Source: JALZHR01 sp036388475 (GTDB lineage: Bacteria > Acidobacteriota > Blastocatellia > Pyrinomonadales > Pyrinomonadaceae). From it: DNA of 64,000 nucleotides. The DNA lies in contig DASVRT010000095.1 of NCBI GenBank assembly GCA_036388475.1, positions 62,001 through 126,000 of the forward strand. The letters are read 5' to 3'. The translations under genes were made by a program, and so were the position numbers. Positions within the stretch are counted from its first letter, which is position 1. Every line of letters begins with the position of its first letter. This document shows positions 16,943-25,663 of the stretch, piece by piece. The notes beneath the pieces are model-generated. The model did no database searches and was not told the DNA's origin. It saw nothing but the letters and a program-made list of their open reading frames with translations.

Positions 16943-17578
16943 ATGAAACCGCAGATTGACGCAGATAAACGCAGATTTAAAAAAGGATTTCTATCCTGCT
17001 TATCCGGTCTGTCCCTGTTAATTTTTCTTTTTTGCGGGTGTCAGAAAAATAACAACTCGGATTCAAGCGGCATCGACGTTTTCGGCTTGAGCGACCAGAC
17101 GCCGGAAGCCGCCGCCGTTATCCAGGACGCCAACGAAGACCTCAAAAAAATCCGCAAAATGTATAAGGAAAATCAAAGCAGGATTGACGAGCTGAAAACG
17201 GCGATGAACGATAAAAAAATCGACGAAGTCAAAAAAATCGCCGACGACCTTATTTATATCATCAACGACGGTTTTGTTTTGGGCGAAAGCGCGGTCTCGA
17301 AAATCGAAAAAGCCGAGGCGATGAATACCAATGACAAATACAAAGAATATTTACAGTTAAAAAAGGGAAGCCTGAAAAAACAGCTCGACGCTTTCGAGTT
17401 TCGTCGTCAAGCCGCGCAGCTTTTGCGCGATGCTTTCGGCAACAAAGACAAGCTGGAAATCGAAAAAGCGAAATCGGAATTCAGGGAAAAAGAAGAGAAT
17501 TTTCAGAAATATATGGAAATCGCCCGCGAGATGAGCGGCACGGCAAACCAGCTTGCCAAAGAAACTTTGCAGCAATAA
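16943..17578 (+). CDS. Helical lipoprotein, coiled coil
   Basis: A 211-residue protein with a hydrophobic signal (LSLLIFLFCGC) and lipidated Cys near residue 33. The rest is highly charged helix: AAVIQDANEDLKKIRKMYKE, IDELKTAMNDKKIDEVKKIA, then QLKKGSLKKQLDAFEFRRQ. It contains no enzymatic motif. The first 13 codons are read from a 10-bp tandem repeat (GCAGATTGAC, GCAGATAAAC, GCAGATTTAA), so the N-terminus of the signal peptide is repeat-derived; no other in-frame ATG precedes the hydrophobic core. A perfect terminator follows. Role unknown, perhaps an envelope spacer. Confidence 0.72.
   Translation: MKPQIDADKRRFKKGFLSCLSGLSLLIFLFCGCQKNNNSDSSGIDVFGLSDQTPEAAAVIQDANEDLKKIRKMYKENQSRIDELKTAMNDKKIDEVKKIADDLIYIINDGFVLGESAVSKIEKAEAMNTNDKYKEYLQLKKGSLKKQLDAFEFRRQAAQLLRDAFGNKDKLEIEKAKSEFREKEENFQKYMEIAREMSGTANQLAKETLQQ
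16951..16980 (+). repeat. Ten-bp-period tandem repeat at a gene start
   Basis: Three units in exact register: GCAGATTGAC, GCAGATAAAC, GCAGATTTAA. They encode the first residues of the lipoprotein at 16943. A related array with core CACAGAT lies at 20951-20980. Confidence 0.8.
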
Positions 17579-17616
17579 AAAAGGAAAAGCGAAATTAATC
17601 GCTTTTCCTTTTTTAT
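17577..17616 (+). terminator. Rho-independent terminator
   Basis: AAAAAAGGAAAAGCGA pairs with TCGCTTTTCCTTTTTT around AATTAA. The symmetric A and T tracts let it act in both directions, ending the lipoprotein gene and possibly the opposing PDZ gene. Confidence 0.92.
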
Positions 17617-17667
17617 TGACTAATTTTTACATCCTGCGCCCTTGCCGGCGCGCGGGCTTCCGCCTTT

Positions 17668-18723
17668 TTACAGCACGCGCGTTGGAGCGAGAACCGGCGC
17701 AGGCGGTAGATTTGTCGGCGCGACCAGTCCTTTCACGCTCGGCATTTCCGGCATCGCCGGAACTGTCGGCAGCGGAGTTCTCAACAATCCGTCCTTGTCG
17801 TCAAACTCAAAGAAAAACTCGCCGCCGCCTTTCATTTTTTCCGGCGTGACGCGCACGGTTTGGCGATTGCGGTCGCGGACAATCGTTAAAGTCACGTCGC
17901 CTTCTTTCTTTTCGGTGATGCCGCGCATCAAATCGCCCATTCCTTTGACTTCTTTGCCTTCGATTTCGACGATTACGTCGCCGGCTTTCAAACCGGCTTT
18001 GGCGGCGGGCGAATCGGGACGGACTTCGTTAATCAAAAGTCCTCTGCCTTCATTGATGCCGAAATATTCCGCCAGCTGTTTGGTCAAAGGCATCAGACCG
18101 GCGCCGATTTGTCTGCCGTCGCCGCGAAAAACGAAAAAGTCTTTATTCAGTTCGCCCATCGGCGGAATCGTTTTAAATTGTTGCGGCATTTCGCCGACCG
18201 GCGGAGTTCTCGGCGTCGGCATTCGCATCGGCATTTCGCCGACCACGGGCGGAACGCGCATCTCGAAAGTGCCGTCTTCAAATTTCGGCGTCGGACGCTT
18301 TCCGACCGTCACGGTAATTTCTCGCTCGCTGCCGCCGCGCAGAATCGTCAGCCGAGCCTGATGGTCGGGCGCGACTTCCGCGATGAGACGCGAGAATTTA
18401 CGCGTGCTGGTAATTTCTTCGCCGTCGAAACGGACGATGACGTCGCCGTTCTGCAACCCGGCTTGCGCCGCCGGTGAATTTTCCAAAACCTTTTCGACCC
18501 CGACGCCGCGAACTTCGCCGAGTCCGAACTTCGAGAAATTTTCGCGCGTGATTTCCTGCGTCTGCACGCCGAGATAACTGCCGCCGAAGAACTCGGAAAA
18601 CACCATCGTCTGCGCACGCTGCTGTTTTTCAGGCTGGCGCGGCGCTTCCGGCGTTTTTTGCGAATAAATAACGGCGCAGCTCGAAGTCGCGCACAAAATA
18701 AAAGCGGATAACTTTCGTAACAT
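17668..18723 (-). CDS. Secreted protein with two PDZ domains, no protease domain
   Basis: A 351-residue protein with a signal peptide and two PDZ domains. The first contains LENSPAAQAGLQNGDVIVRF, the second VRPDSPAAKAGLKAGDVIVE, both with the GDVI carboxylate-binding loop. A proline-rich spacer with PPVVGEMPMRMPTPRTPPVG joins them. HtrA/DegP proteins have similar tandem PDZ domains after a trypsin-like domain, but no His-Asp-Ser domain is present here. Only about 55 residues precede the first PDZ. Likely a periplasmic binding adaptor for unfolded or C-terminal peptide tails; partner unknown. It is transcribed divergently from the peroxiredoxin gene. Confidence 0.87.
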   Translation of the reverse strand: MLRKLSAFILCATSSCAVIYSQKTPEAPRQPEKQQRAQTMVFSEFFGGSYLGVQTQEITRENFSKFGLGEVRGVGVEKVLENSPAAQAGLQNGDVIVRFDGEEITSTRKFSRLIAEVAPDHQARLTILRGGSEREITVTVGKRPTPKFEDGTFEMRVPPVVGEMPMRMPTPRTPPVGEMPQQFKTIPPMGELNKDFFVFRGDGRQIGAGLMPLTKQLAEYFGINEGRGLLINEVRPDSPAAKAGLKAGDVIVEIEGKEVKGMGDLMRGITEKKEGDVTLTIVRDRNRQTVRVTPEKMKGGGEFFFEFDDKDGLLRTPLPTVPAMPEMPSVKGLVAPTNLPPAPVLAPTRVL

Positions 18724-18961
18724 AAAACCTCCAAATTTTAGAATTTTTGCGAATGGAATTTCCGGGAGCTTTCCCTTGTTTAAATACTTTACGAACTACT
18801 TGTAATTTAAGTTGCACGAGGTTTTGAAAAAGTTGTATCGGCGCTCGATGCGAGACTTGAAAAACCTCTGCGGAACGCATACCATTATTAAACTTCCAAA
18901 TTATTATTTAACTATTAAAGCTCGGAAATTACGGCTTTAAAAATCAAAGAGGAGCAAAAAA

Positions 18962-19618
18962 ATGGCGATACGTTTAGGAGACGAAGCACCGAATTTTACG
19001 GCGGAAACGACCGAAGGAACAATCAATTTTCACGAATATCTGGGCGACGGCTGGGGCGTTTTATTCTCGCATCCGAAAGATTACACGCCCGTCTGCACGA
19101 CCGAACTGGGAATGGCGGCGCGGCTGAAACCGGAATTCGACAAACGCAACGTCAAGGTCATCGGCTTGAGCGTCGATGCGCTCGACGCGCACGAAGGCTG
19201 GTCGAAAGACATCGAAGAAACGCAAGGCGCGAAGGTGAATTTCCCGATGATTGCCGACGCGGATAAAACGGTCGCCAATCTTTACGATATGATTCACCCG
19301 AACGCGAGCGACACTTTTACGGTGCGCTCGGTTTACGTGGTCGGACCCGACAAAAAAGTTAAATTAACACTAACTTACCCGGCAAGTACGGGACGCAACT
19401 TCGACGAAATTCTGCGCGTCATCGACTCGCTGCAACTGACGGCGAAACACAGCGTCGCCACGCCCGCCAACTGGAAAGACGGCGACGACTGCATAATCGT
19501 TCCCGCGCTGTCGAACGAAGAGGCGAAAGAAAAATTTCCGGCTGGCTGGAAAGAAGTGAAACCTTATCTGAGAATCACGCCGCAGCCCGATAAGGAAGCG
19601 AAAGGCGAAAGCGCATAA
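18962..19618 (+). CDS. 1-Cys peroxiredoxin (Prx6 family)
   Basis: A 218-residue thiol peroxidase that reduces hydrogen peroxide and organic peroxides. The peroxidatic cysteine lies in HPKDYTPVCTTELG. The family-typical VIGLSVDALDAHEGWSKDI, TVRSVYVVGPDKKVKLTLTY and the long C-terminal extension (NWKDGDDCIIVPALSNEEA) place it in the Prx6/1-Cys group rather than AhpC. The start is supported by AGAGGAG eight bases upstream. Cytoplasmic. No ahpF-like reductase is beside it. A symmetric hairpin follows the stop. Confidence 0.93.
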   Translation: MAIRLGDEAPNFTAETTEGTINFHEYLGDGWGVLFSHPKDYTPVCTTELGMAARLKPEFDKRNVKVIGLSVDALDAHEGWSKDIEETQGAKVNFPMIADADKTVANLYDMIHPNASDTFTVRSVYVVGPDKKVKLTLTYPASTGRNFDEILRVIDSLQLTAKHSVATPANWKDGDDCIIVPALSNEEAKEKFPAGWKEVKPYLRITPQPDKEAKGESA

Positions 19619-19620
19619 GA

Positions 19621-19712
19621 AAATCAGCCGCGAAATTACACGAAAAAGCACGAAAATAAACCAATCAAATATTTCGCGTTCTTTTGTGTAATTTCGCGGC
19701 TGATTTTTTGTG
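19621..19712. terminator. Long palindromic hairpin between convergent genes
   Basis: About 22 bp at each end match perfectly: AAAATCAGCCGCGAAATTAC on the left and its complement ending in GGCTGATTTTT on the right. With A and T tracts outside, it can end transcription of both the peroxiredoxin (+) and the aminotransferase (-). The loop carries the short repeat CACGAAAA twice. Confidence 0.8.
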
Positions 19713-19716
19713 CCGA

Positions 19717-20940
19717 CTAAACTCTCGACTTCAATTTCTGCAATCTTTCTGCCGCCGCTTCGAGCGTTTCGTCTTTTTTGCAGAAACAAAAACGCACTTT
19801 TTGCGAGCCTGAACCAGCGTTGTGATAAAACGACGAACCCGGCACGACCGTCACGCCGATTTCGCGAATCAGATATTTTGTAAATTCCACGTCCGATTCG
19901 AAACCGAAATCCGAAATATCGGTCATCACATAATACGCGCCCTGCGGAAAATCGCATTTAAAACCCGCTTCCTGCAAAACCGGCACGACAAAATCGCGCT
20001 TTCGCTGATATTCTTTTTGCAGCTCGGCGTAATACTTTTCCGGCAGGCTCAAAGCATACGCGCCCGCGTGCTGTAAAGGATTTGCCGCGCCGACCGTTAA
20101 AAAATCGTGTACTTTGCGAATCGCGCCCGTAATATCCGGCGGCGCGATGCAGTAACCGACGCGCCAGCCCGTCACCGAATAAGTTTTCGAGAGGGAATTG
20201 ACGACGACGGTTCGCTCGCGCATTTCGTCGAGCTGCGCCATCGAGATATGTCTCGGATTGTCCGTCGTCATCTGTCCGGCTTCCCGCTTGCCTTTATAAA
20301 TAATGTGCTCGTAAATCTCGTCGGTAAAACAAATAGCGTCGTATTCCTTGCAGAGTTCGGCGATAAATTCCAGTTCTTCGCGGCTGAAAACTTTTCCGGT
20401 CGGGTTGTTCGGGTTGCAGATGATTATCGCTTTCGTCTTTTCGTTAAAAGCGGCGCGCAGCTCGTCTTTTTCAAAATGCCAGCCGTTCGCCGTTTGATAA
20501 AGCGGAACGTGGCGCGGCACGGCGGCGGACAAAATCGCATCCGGCGCGTAGTTTTCATAAAACGGCTCAAAAACGATGACTTCCTCGCCCGCGTCCACGC
20601 ACGCCAGCATTCCCGCAATCATTCCCTCGGTCGAGCCGCAGGTGACGGTAATTTCGGTTTCCGGGTCAATCTCCAAGCCGAGAAACCATTTCGTCTTCGC
20701 CGCAATCGCGTCACGAAAACTTTTCACGCCCCACGTTATCGCGTATTGATTATGGTCGGCGGCGATTGCTTCCATCGCTTTCTGCTTAATGTCTTCCGGC
20801 GCGGCAAAATCGGGAAAGCCCTGACCGAGATTGACCGCGCCGTATTTCATCGCCTCGCGCGTCATCTCGCGGATAACCGATTCGGTAAAGCTGGCGGCTT
20901 TTTTGGAGATTCGATTTTTGGTTAATTTAGTTTGCGTCAT
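19717..20940 (-). CDS. PLP-dependent class I aminotransferase (YbdL/kynurenine aminotransferase-like)
   Basis: A fold-type I aminotransferase of 407 residues. NLGQGFPDFAAPEDIKQKAM is the N-terminal signature of the methionine/kynurenine aminotransferase group. CNPNNPTGKVFSREEL and CFTDEIYEHIIYKG bind PLP, and the Schiff-base lysine lies in VVNSLSKTYSVTGWRVGY. I take the start as the ATG at 20940, with GGATGA upstream. A longer ORF up to 21000 would read through a 10-bp repeat array and yield an unlikely hydrophobic head. Probable role: transamination of methionine or aromatic amino acids with 2-oxo acids. Exact substrate unknown. Confidence 0.9.
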   Translation of the reverse strand: MTQTKLTKNRISKKAASFTESVIREMTREAMKYGAVNLGQGFPDFAAPEDIKQKAMEAIAADHNQYAITWGVKSFRDAIAAKTKWFLGLEIDPETEITVTCGSTEGMIAGMLACVDAGEEVIVFEPFYENYAPDAILSAAVPRHVPLYQTANGWHFEKDELRAAFNEKTKAIIICNPNNPTGKVFSREELEFIAELCKEYDAICFTDEIYEHIIYKGKREAGQMTTDNPRHISMAQLDEMRERTVVVNSLSKTYSVTGWRVGYCIAPPDITGAIRKVHDFLTVGAANPLQHAGAYALSLPEKYYAELQKEYQRKRDFVVPVLQEAGFKCDFPQGAYYVMTDISDFGFESDVEFTKYLIREIGVTVVPGSSFYHNAGSGSQKVRFCFCKKDETLEAAAERLQKLKSRV

Positions 20941-20950
20941 AAGAAAATTC

Positions 20951-20980
20951 ATCCACAGATGCACACAGATTAACACAGAT
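20951..20980. repeat. Ten-bp-period tandem repeat
   Basis: Three 10-mers in register: ATCCACAGAT, GCACACAGAT, TAACACAGAT. They lie directly upstream of the aminotransferase start (minus strand). Confidence 0.75.
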
Positions 20981-21029
20981 AAAGACAAAATTCCTGTCAC
21001 CGCTTATCTGAGATTACTGCAATTAAATT

Positions 21030-23411
21030 TTAATTTTTTGCCCCGAAGCGAAACGTCAAACCGGCGTTAACCGTAAACGGATAACCGGGCGTGGCGTGAA
21101 TCCGTGACGGATAAATATTTCTGCCGGTGTCTGGGGCGACGCCGACGGGCGCATCGGTCAGCAGACGCGATTCGAAATAATTCTGCGTTTCGTAATAACG
21201 TTTGTTAAAAAGATTATCAATCGAAAAATTCAAATCGACCCATTTTCTCAGGCGTTTCGAGAGCGAAAAATCGACGACGTCGTGCCCGCTTGCCCGGAGG
21301 CTTTCATCTTCGCCGTCCAGACGATAACTCGAAATATGCCGCCAGTTCAGCGAAGCGTTAAAGCCGCGCAGTTCCGACAAAACGAAACTGCCGTTGGCGA
21401 CCGTTTTCGGCGCGCTGTCGACGATGACGCGTCGATTGGCAGCGGTAAATTCGCCCGGATAAAAAGCCTCGATAACCTGCGTCAAACCGCCGTTGAAACT
21501 CAAGTTACGATTAAATTTTATCGAGCCTCTGGCTTCCGCGCCGTAAGAGCGCGAGCGTCCGGCAAACTCGATGCTGCCGTCGTCGGGAATATAAACCTGC
21601 TCGTTTGAGCGGTCAATCAGAAAAGCGCTGAAAACGGCGGAAACTTTTTGCGAATTATAGCTTGTTCCGAGTTGATAAAAATCGGTCGTCGAGATTTTCG
21701 GCGCCGGCGGATTTCTGACGACGCCGCGCGCGTCCTGCGAGGAAATTCCGCGCCCGTAATTAGCGTAGAGAGACACCGGCAATTTTTCAAAAGGCGACCA
21801 GACGACGGCGATTTTCGGCTGAAATTTACCGGCACTTTCTTTGCCGAGAAGTAAATTTTCATTTTCACCGAGCTCGAAACCGTTTACGTCGTACGTGAAA
21901 TAATCAAACCGCAAACCCGTTTCAATCCGCAGATGACCGCTGAAAAAATCTATTCCGTTTTGAATATAACCCGCATAATTATTCACTTTCGCGTCGGCTT
22001 TCGTATAAAGCACATTCGGATTATCGCTGTTTTCCGGCAAAAACTTGCGGTTCGGGTTGCGATTGACGGACGGATACAAACCGACGTTGATTTGATTGAA
22101 ATGCAGATTTCCGCCGACGGTTAAAAGCGCTTGTTTGCCGAAAAATTTATATGGCTGAAGGTGCTGAACGTTTGCGCCTTCCTGCAAGCGCGAATCGTGC
22201 TGCTGGATTTCGTCGCCGTAAGCGGGGTCGTTTAGAAAAAACGTAAAATTCGACCATAAATCGAAAAGCGAGCGCGAGACAAAGGCGTCGGCTTTCAGCG
22301 TCGCGCCCGATTTCCATTCGCGGCGATAATACGTTCCGATTGTTCCCAATCGAACTTTTCCGCCGTTTTCCGGGTCGATAAAACCGAAACGGTCAAGCTC
22401 GCCGCCAGCGACCAAATCGAGCGGAATTTGTCCGGATGAAGTAAAATCGCTGCGCCCGGCGTTTAATTTAAAGCCCAATGCCTGCGTCTCGTCGAATTTG
22501 TAGGTGAAATTTCCCGAAACGTTATCGCGGCGATAGCGAAGCGGATTTTTGAAAGGTCCGTCCGTGTAACTCGGCTCATACGCGATAAAAGCGTCCGTTT
22601 TTTTCCACTGCGGGCTGTAGGCGAAAAATCCGCGCGCGGTGTTGAAGCTTCCCGCCTGAACGCGCGCCGTGAATCGCTGCGGCAGAGATTCTTTCAAACG
22701 AATCTGCACGACGCCCAAGCCCGAAAAATCGCCGTAAGCAGCGGAAAAAGGTCCGTTGACGATGGAAACGTCCTGCACGAGTTCCGGCGAGAGCGATTTC
22801 AGATTTCCCAGATAACCTTGCCCGTGTCCCTGCGTTCCCTGATTTTGCTGGACGTTATCGACCAGAATCTTGACGCCGCCGTTCGCGCCGCCGTGGTCGG
22901 TGTTGAAACCGAAACGACGAATTTCCAGCGATTTTCCGCCGCCTTCGTGCTGTCCGGCGTTGATTCCGGCATTCAGAGTGAAAATCAATTGGTCGTCGCG
23001 CCCGAAAAGCGTGTTTTTATAAATCGTGTCATTGCGCTGTTCGATTTCGGGCGTCAGCGTATTCGCTTCGATAACGACGTTTTCGGCGACCGGCGGCACA
23101 AGGTATGCGATTTTGATTTGCAGATTTTCGAGTGCGTCGGTCAGCGCGAAAATTCTCGTCACGGTTTGCAGATTTTTTCCGAAAAATCTCGCGGAAATCG
23201 GCTCGGACGGAACTTTCAGGGAAAATTTTCCTTCGGCGTCGGTCGTCGTTTCCAGTTTTCCTTCGGACGTGCGGACTTCGATTGAGACATTCGGGATAAG
23301 CTCAAATTGTTGAGTTAAAACCGTGCCGGAAAAAGTTCTTTCGCTTTGGGCGAAAACGGCGAGGCAAAAAAGAAAATTCAGTAAAGCGGCGAAAGATATT
23401 TTTTTCAGCAT
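21030..23411 (-). CDS. TonB-dependent outer-membrane receptor
   Basis: A 793-residue receptor with a signal peptide (ending FAQ), an N-terminal carboxypeptidase-regulatory-like beta domain (FSGTVLTQQFELIPNVSIEV, DAEGKFSLKVP), a plug (ILVDNVQQNQGTQGHGQGYL, VQDVSIVNGPFSAAYGDFSG) and a 22-strand barrel with repeated aromatic strand ends. The last residues form a typical strand, PFTVNAGLTFRFGAKN. It takes up a large ligand driven by TonB-ExbBD, none of which is in this window. The glycine/histidine-rich plug loop HEGGGKSLEIRRFGF is notable. Ligand unknown. There is no neighbouring SusD, so it is not a SusCD pair. Confidence 0.93.
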   Translation of the reverse strand: MLKKISFAALLNFLFCLAVFAQSERTFSGTVLTQQFELIPNVSIEVRTSEGKLETTTDAEGKFSLKVPSEPISARFFGKNLQTVTRIFALTDALENLQIKIAYLVPPVAENVVIEANTLTPEIEQRNDTIYKNTLFGRDDQLIFTLNAGINAGQHEGGGKSLEIRRFGFNTDHGGANGGVKILVDNVQQNQGTQGHGQGYLGNLKSLSPELVQDVSIVNGPFSAAYGDFSGLGVVQIRLKESLPQRFTARVQAGSFNTARGFFAYSPQWKKTDAFIAYEPSYTDGPFKNPLRYRRDNVSGNFTYKFDETQALGFKLNAGRSDFTSSGQIPLDLVAGGELDRFGFIDPENGGKVRLGTIGTYYRREWKSGATLKADAFVSRSLFDLWSNFTFFLNDPAYGDEIQQHDSRLQEGANVQHLQPYKFFGKQALLTVGGNLHFNQINVGLYPSVNRNPNRKFLPENSDNPNVLYTKADAKVNNYAGYIQNGIDFFSGHLRIETGLRFDYFTYDVNGFELGENENLLLGKESAGKFQPKIAVVWSPFEKLPVSLYANYGRGISSQDARGVVRNPPAPKISTTDFYQLGTSYNSQKVSAVFSAFLIDRSNEQVYIPDDGSIEFAGRSRSYGAEARGSIKFNRNLSFNGGLTQVIEAFYPGEFTAANRRVIVDSAPKTVANGSFVLSELRGFNASLNWRHISSYRLDGEDESLRASGHDVVDFSLSKRLRKWVDLNFSIDNLFNKRYYETQNYFESRLLTDAPVGVAPDTGRNIYPSRIHATPGYPFTVNAGLTFRFGAKN

Positions 23412-23499
23412 AAATCGAAAACCAAATTTTTACGGGAAAACGCGTTTAATTATTGCGTTCGCAATCTGATTGGCTTTGGATTCATTATAACCGATGAAT

Positions 23500-25485
23500 T
23501 TAGCTTTCGGCAGTCAGGTTTTGACCGATGGTCGGAATCTGGTAATTGACGGTCGTTTCGGGCTTGGCGGCGGGCGAATTCGGCGGCTCGTTGATTTTCG
23601 CTTCGGGCAGGAAATGATTGAATAAAGCGCGGATTTTCGTCTCGCTCGATTCGGTCACGGCGGTTTCAAAGTTCGACAAAATCTGCGTCACTTCTTCGAC
23701 GGAAAATTCCGCGATTTTGCCGATAAAGATTTTCGGGTGTTGCGTTTTCAATAAATTTTCGCCCGTGATTTCCAGTTCTTCAAAAAGCTTTTCGCCCTGC
23801 CGGATGCCGGTAAAAATGATGTCGATGTCTTCGTAGGGCTGCAAGCCGGAAAGGCGAATCATATCTTCCGCCAAATCCAGAATCTTTATCGGCTCGCCCA
23901 TATCGAGAATAAAAATCTCGCCGCCCGCGCCCAAAGCGCCGGCTTGCAGAACAAGCTGCGAGGCTTCGGGAATCGTCATAAAATAGCGCGTCATTTTCGG
24001 GTCGGTGACGGTTATCGCTTCGCCTTTTAAAATTTGCTCGCGGAAAATCGGCACGACCGAGCCGGCAGAGCCTAGAACGTTTCCGAAACGAACCGCCATA
24101 TAGCGCGTCCGCTCGTATTTGCGGCGCAGGCTTTGGACGACGAGTTCGGCGACGCGTTTGGACGCGCCCATAATCGAAGTCGGATTGACGGCTTTATCGG
24201 TCGAAATCAAAACGAAAGCGCCCGCGCCGAATTCGCCCGCCAGCTCGGCGATTTGTTTGGTCGCAAAGACGTTGTTTTTTATCGCTTCGGTCGGATTCGT
24301 TTCCATCAGCGGAACGTGTTTGTGCGCGGCGGCGTGGAAAACGACTGCCGGTTTGAATTTCTCGAAAATCTCGCGCATTCGCGGCGCGTCCGAAATGTCG
24401 GCGAGAAGCGGCAGGAAATTCAAATCCGTGAAATCCCTGACCAGCTCGCGCTCGATTTGAAACAGCGCAAACTCCGTTCGCTCGACGAGAAGAAGCTGTT
24501 CGGGTTGAAAGTTAGCGACCTGGCGGACAAGCTCAGAGCCGATTGAACCGCCTGCGCCCGTGACCATTACGGTTTTGCCGGTCAGAAATTCGTGCAGGTT
24601 TTTATCGTCGAGCTGAATGGGGTCGCGTCCCAGAAGGTCTTCAATCTGCACGTCGCGGATGCGGCTGACGTTGACGCGCCCGTGAACGATTTCATTCAGG
24701 CTCGGCACGATTTGCGCTTTGACCGGAATCTCGCGGCAAATGTCCAAAATGCGGCGAATTTCCTTGCCCTGCGCGTGGTCAATCGCAATGACAACCTGTT
24801 CGATGCTTAATTCGTCAACCAATCGCGCCAAATCGTCGGTGGTTCCCAGAACCTTGATGCCGCTGACGCTGCCGCCTTTTTTACGGCGGTCGTCGTCGAC
24901 AAAACCTTTCACCTGAAGTTCGGCGTCGGCGCGACCCGCCACTTCCTTAACCGCCGCCGCGGCGATTCTGCCCGCGCCGACAAAAAGCGTCGATTTCGGC
25001 TTCAGACGCCGCCTGCCGCCCGTCACGATACGCTTTTCGGAAAACTCGTAAACGAATCGCCGCAAAACCCGCAGCGCCAGCAGTCCGGCAAACGCAAACA
25101 TCGTGTCCATTAAAATAATGGAAAGCGGAACCTGCCAGCGGATAAAACGCTCGGGCGAGAGCAGCAGACGAAAGGCAATCAAAACGACGCCGGAAATAAA
25201 AGCGGCTTTCAGAAAGGCTTTAATATCTTCGAGGCTGACGTAACGCCACAAAATCGAATACGCGCCGATTAAAAAAAGCGCGGAAAACTGCACCAGAATC
25301 ACGAAAGGAAGCTGGTTCAGAGCGTTTTCCTGATAATATTCGGAAAGCTGGAAATCGAAACGAAGCAGGTAAGCCAGAAAAAACGCGCCGCACAAAACGC
25401 ACAAATCCGCCAGAAACTGAAACGGACGTCGCAGAAACCAGAAACGCTCTTCGGTTTGATTTTTTTCTAAGGAAGAATCCTTCAT
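23500..25485 (-). CDS. Membrane-bound nucleotide-sugar epimerase/dehydratase (CapD/WbpM/PglF-like)
   Basis: A 661-residue enzyme. Four N-terminal helices (for example FLADLCVLCGAFFLAYLLRF) are followed by a Rossmann-like domain (LFVGAGRIAAAAVKEV) and a C-terminal SDR domain with the NAD motif MVTGAGGSIGSELVRQ. The active-site strip is LISTDKAVNPTSIMGASKR. The family converts UDP-GlcNAc to a 4-keto-6-deoxy sugar, the first step to rare sugars for surface polysaccharide or glycosylation. The divergent neighbour at 25664 is a polysaccharide export protein, which fits. The rest of a capsule cluster is not in the window. Confidence 0.92.
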   Translation of the reverse strand: MKDSSLEKNQTEERFWFLRRPFQFLADLCVLCGAFFLAYLLRFDFQLSEYYQENALNQLPFVILVQFSALFLIGAYSILWRYVSLEDIKAFLKAAFISGVVLIAFRLLLSPERFIRWQVPLSIILMDTMFAFAGLLALRVLRRFVYEFSEKRIVTGGRRRLKPKSTLFVGAGRIAAAAVKEVAGRADAELQVKGFVDDDRRKKGGSVSGIKVLGTTDDLARLVDELSIEQVVIAIDHAQGKEIRRILDICREIPVKAQIVPSLNEIVHGRVNVSRIRDVQIEDLLGRDPIQLDDKNLHEFLTGKTVMVTGAGGSIGSELVRQVANFQPEQLLLVERTEFALFQIERELVRDFTDLNFLPLLADISDAPRMREIFEKFKPAVVFHAAAHKHVPLMETNPTEAIKNNVFATKQIAELAGEFGAGAFVLISTDKAVNPTSIMGASKRVAELVVQSLRRKYERTRYMAVRFGNVLGSAGSVVPIFREQILKGEAITVTDPKMTRYFMTIPEASQLVLQAGALGAGGEIFILDMGEPIKILDLAEDMIRLSGLQPYEDIDIIFTGIRQGEKLFEELEITGENLLKTQHPKIFIGKIAEFSVEEVTQILSNFETAVTESSETKIRALFNHFLPEAKINEPPNSPAAKPETTVNYQIPTIGQNLTAES

Positions 25486-25597
25486 CGGTTGAATAAACTT
25501 CTCTCAAACGAAGTTACCCGGCAAAACATTGCCTTGTCAAATAGTTTTTATAACAATAAATGTTTCTGATGCGGCAGACAACTCGGGCTGTGGAAAG

Positions 25598-25626
25598 TTG
25601 AATCGAAAGCTTTTCTAGGATACTCT
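25598..25626 (+). promoter_or_regulatory. Sigma-70-like promoter for the export gene
   Basis: TTGAAT, a 17-bp spacer, then TACTCT, ending 37 bp before the ATG at 25664. Confidence 0.45.
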
Positions 25627-25663
25627 TATTAGCTGCCACACATCCGAAAGAGGTTTCAAAACG

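Noticed and set aside
20941..21000. N-terminal extension of the aminotransferase
   Set aside because: It is read from the 10-bp repeat and gives an odd hydrophobic head; the ATG at 20940 starts just before the conserved domain.
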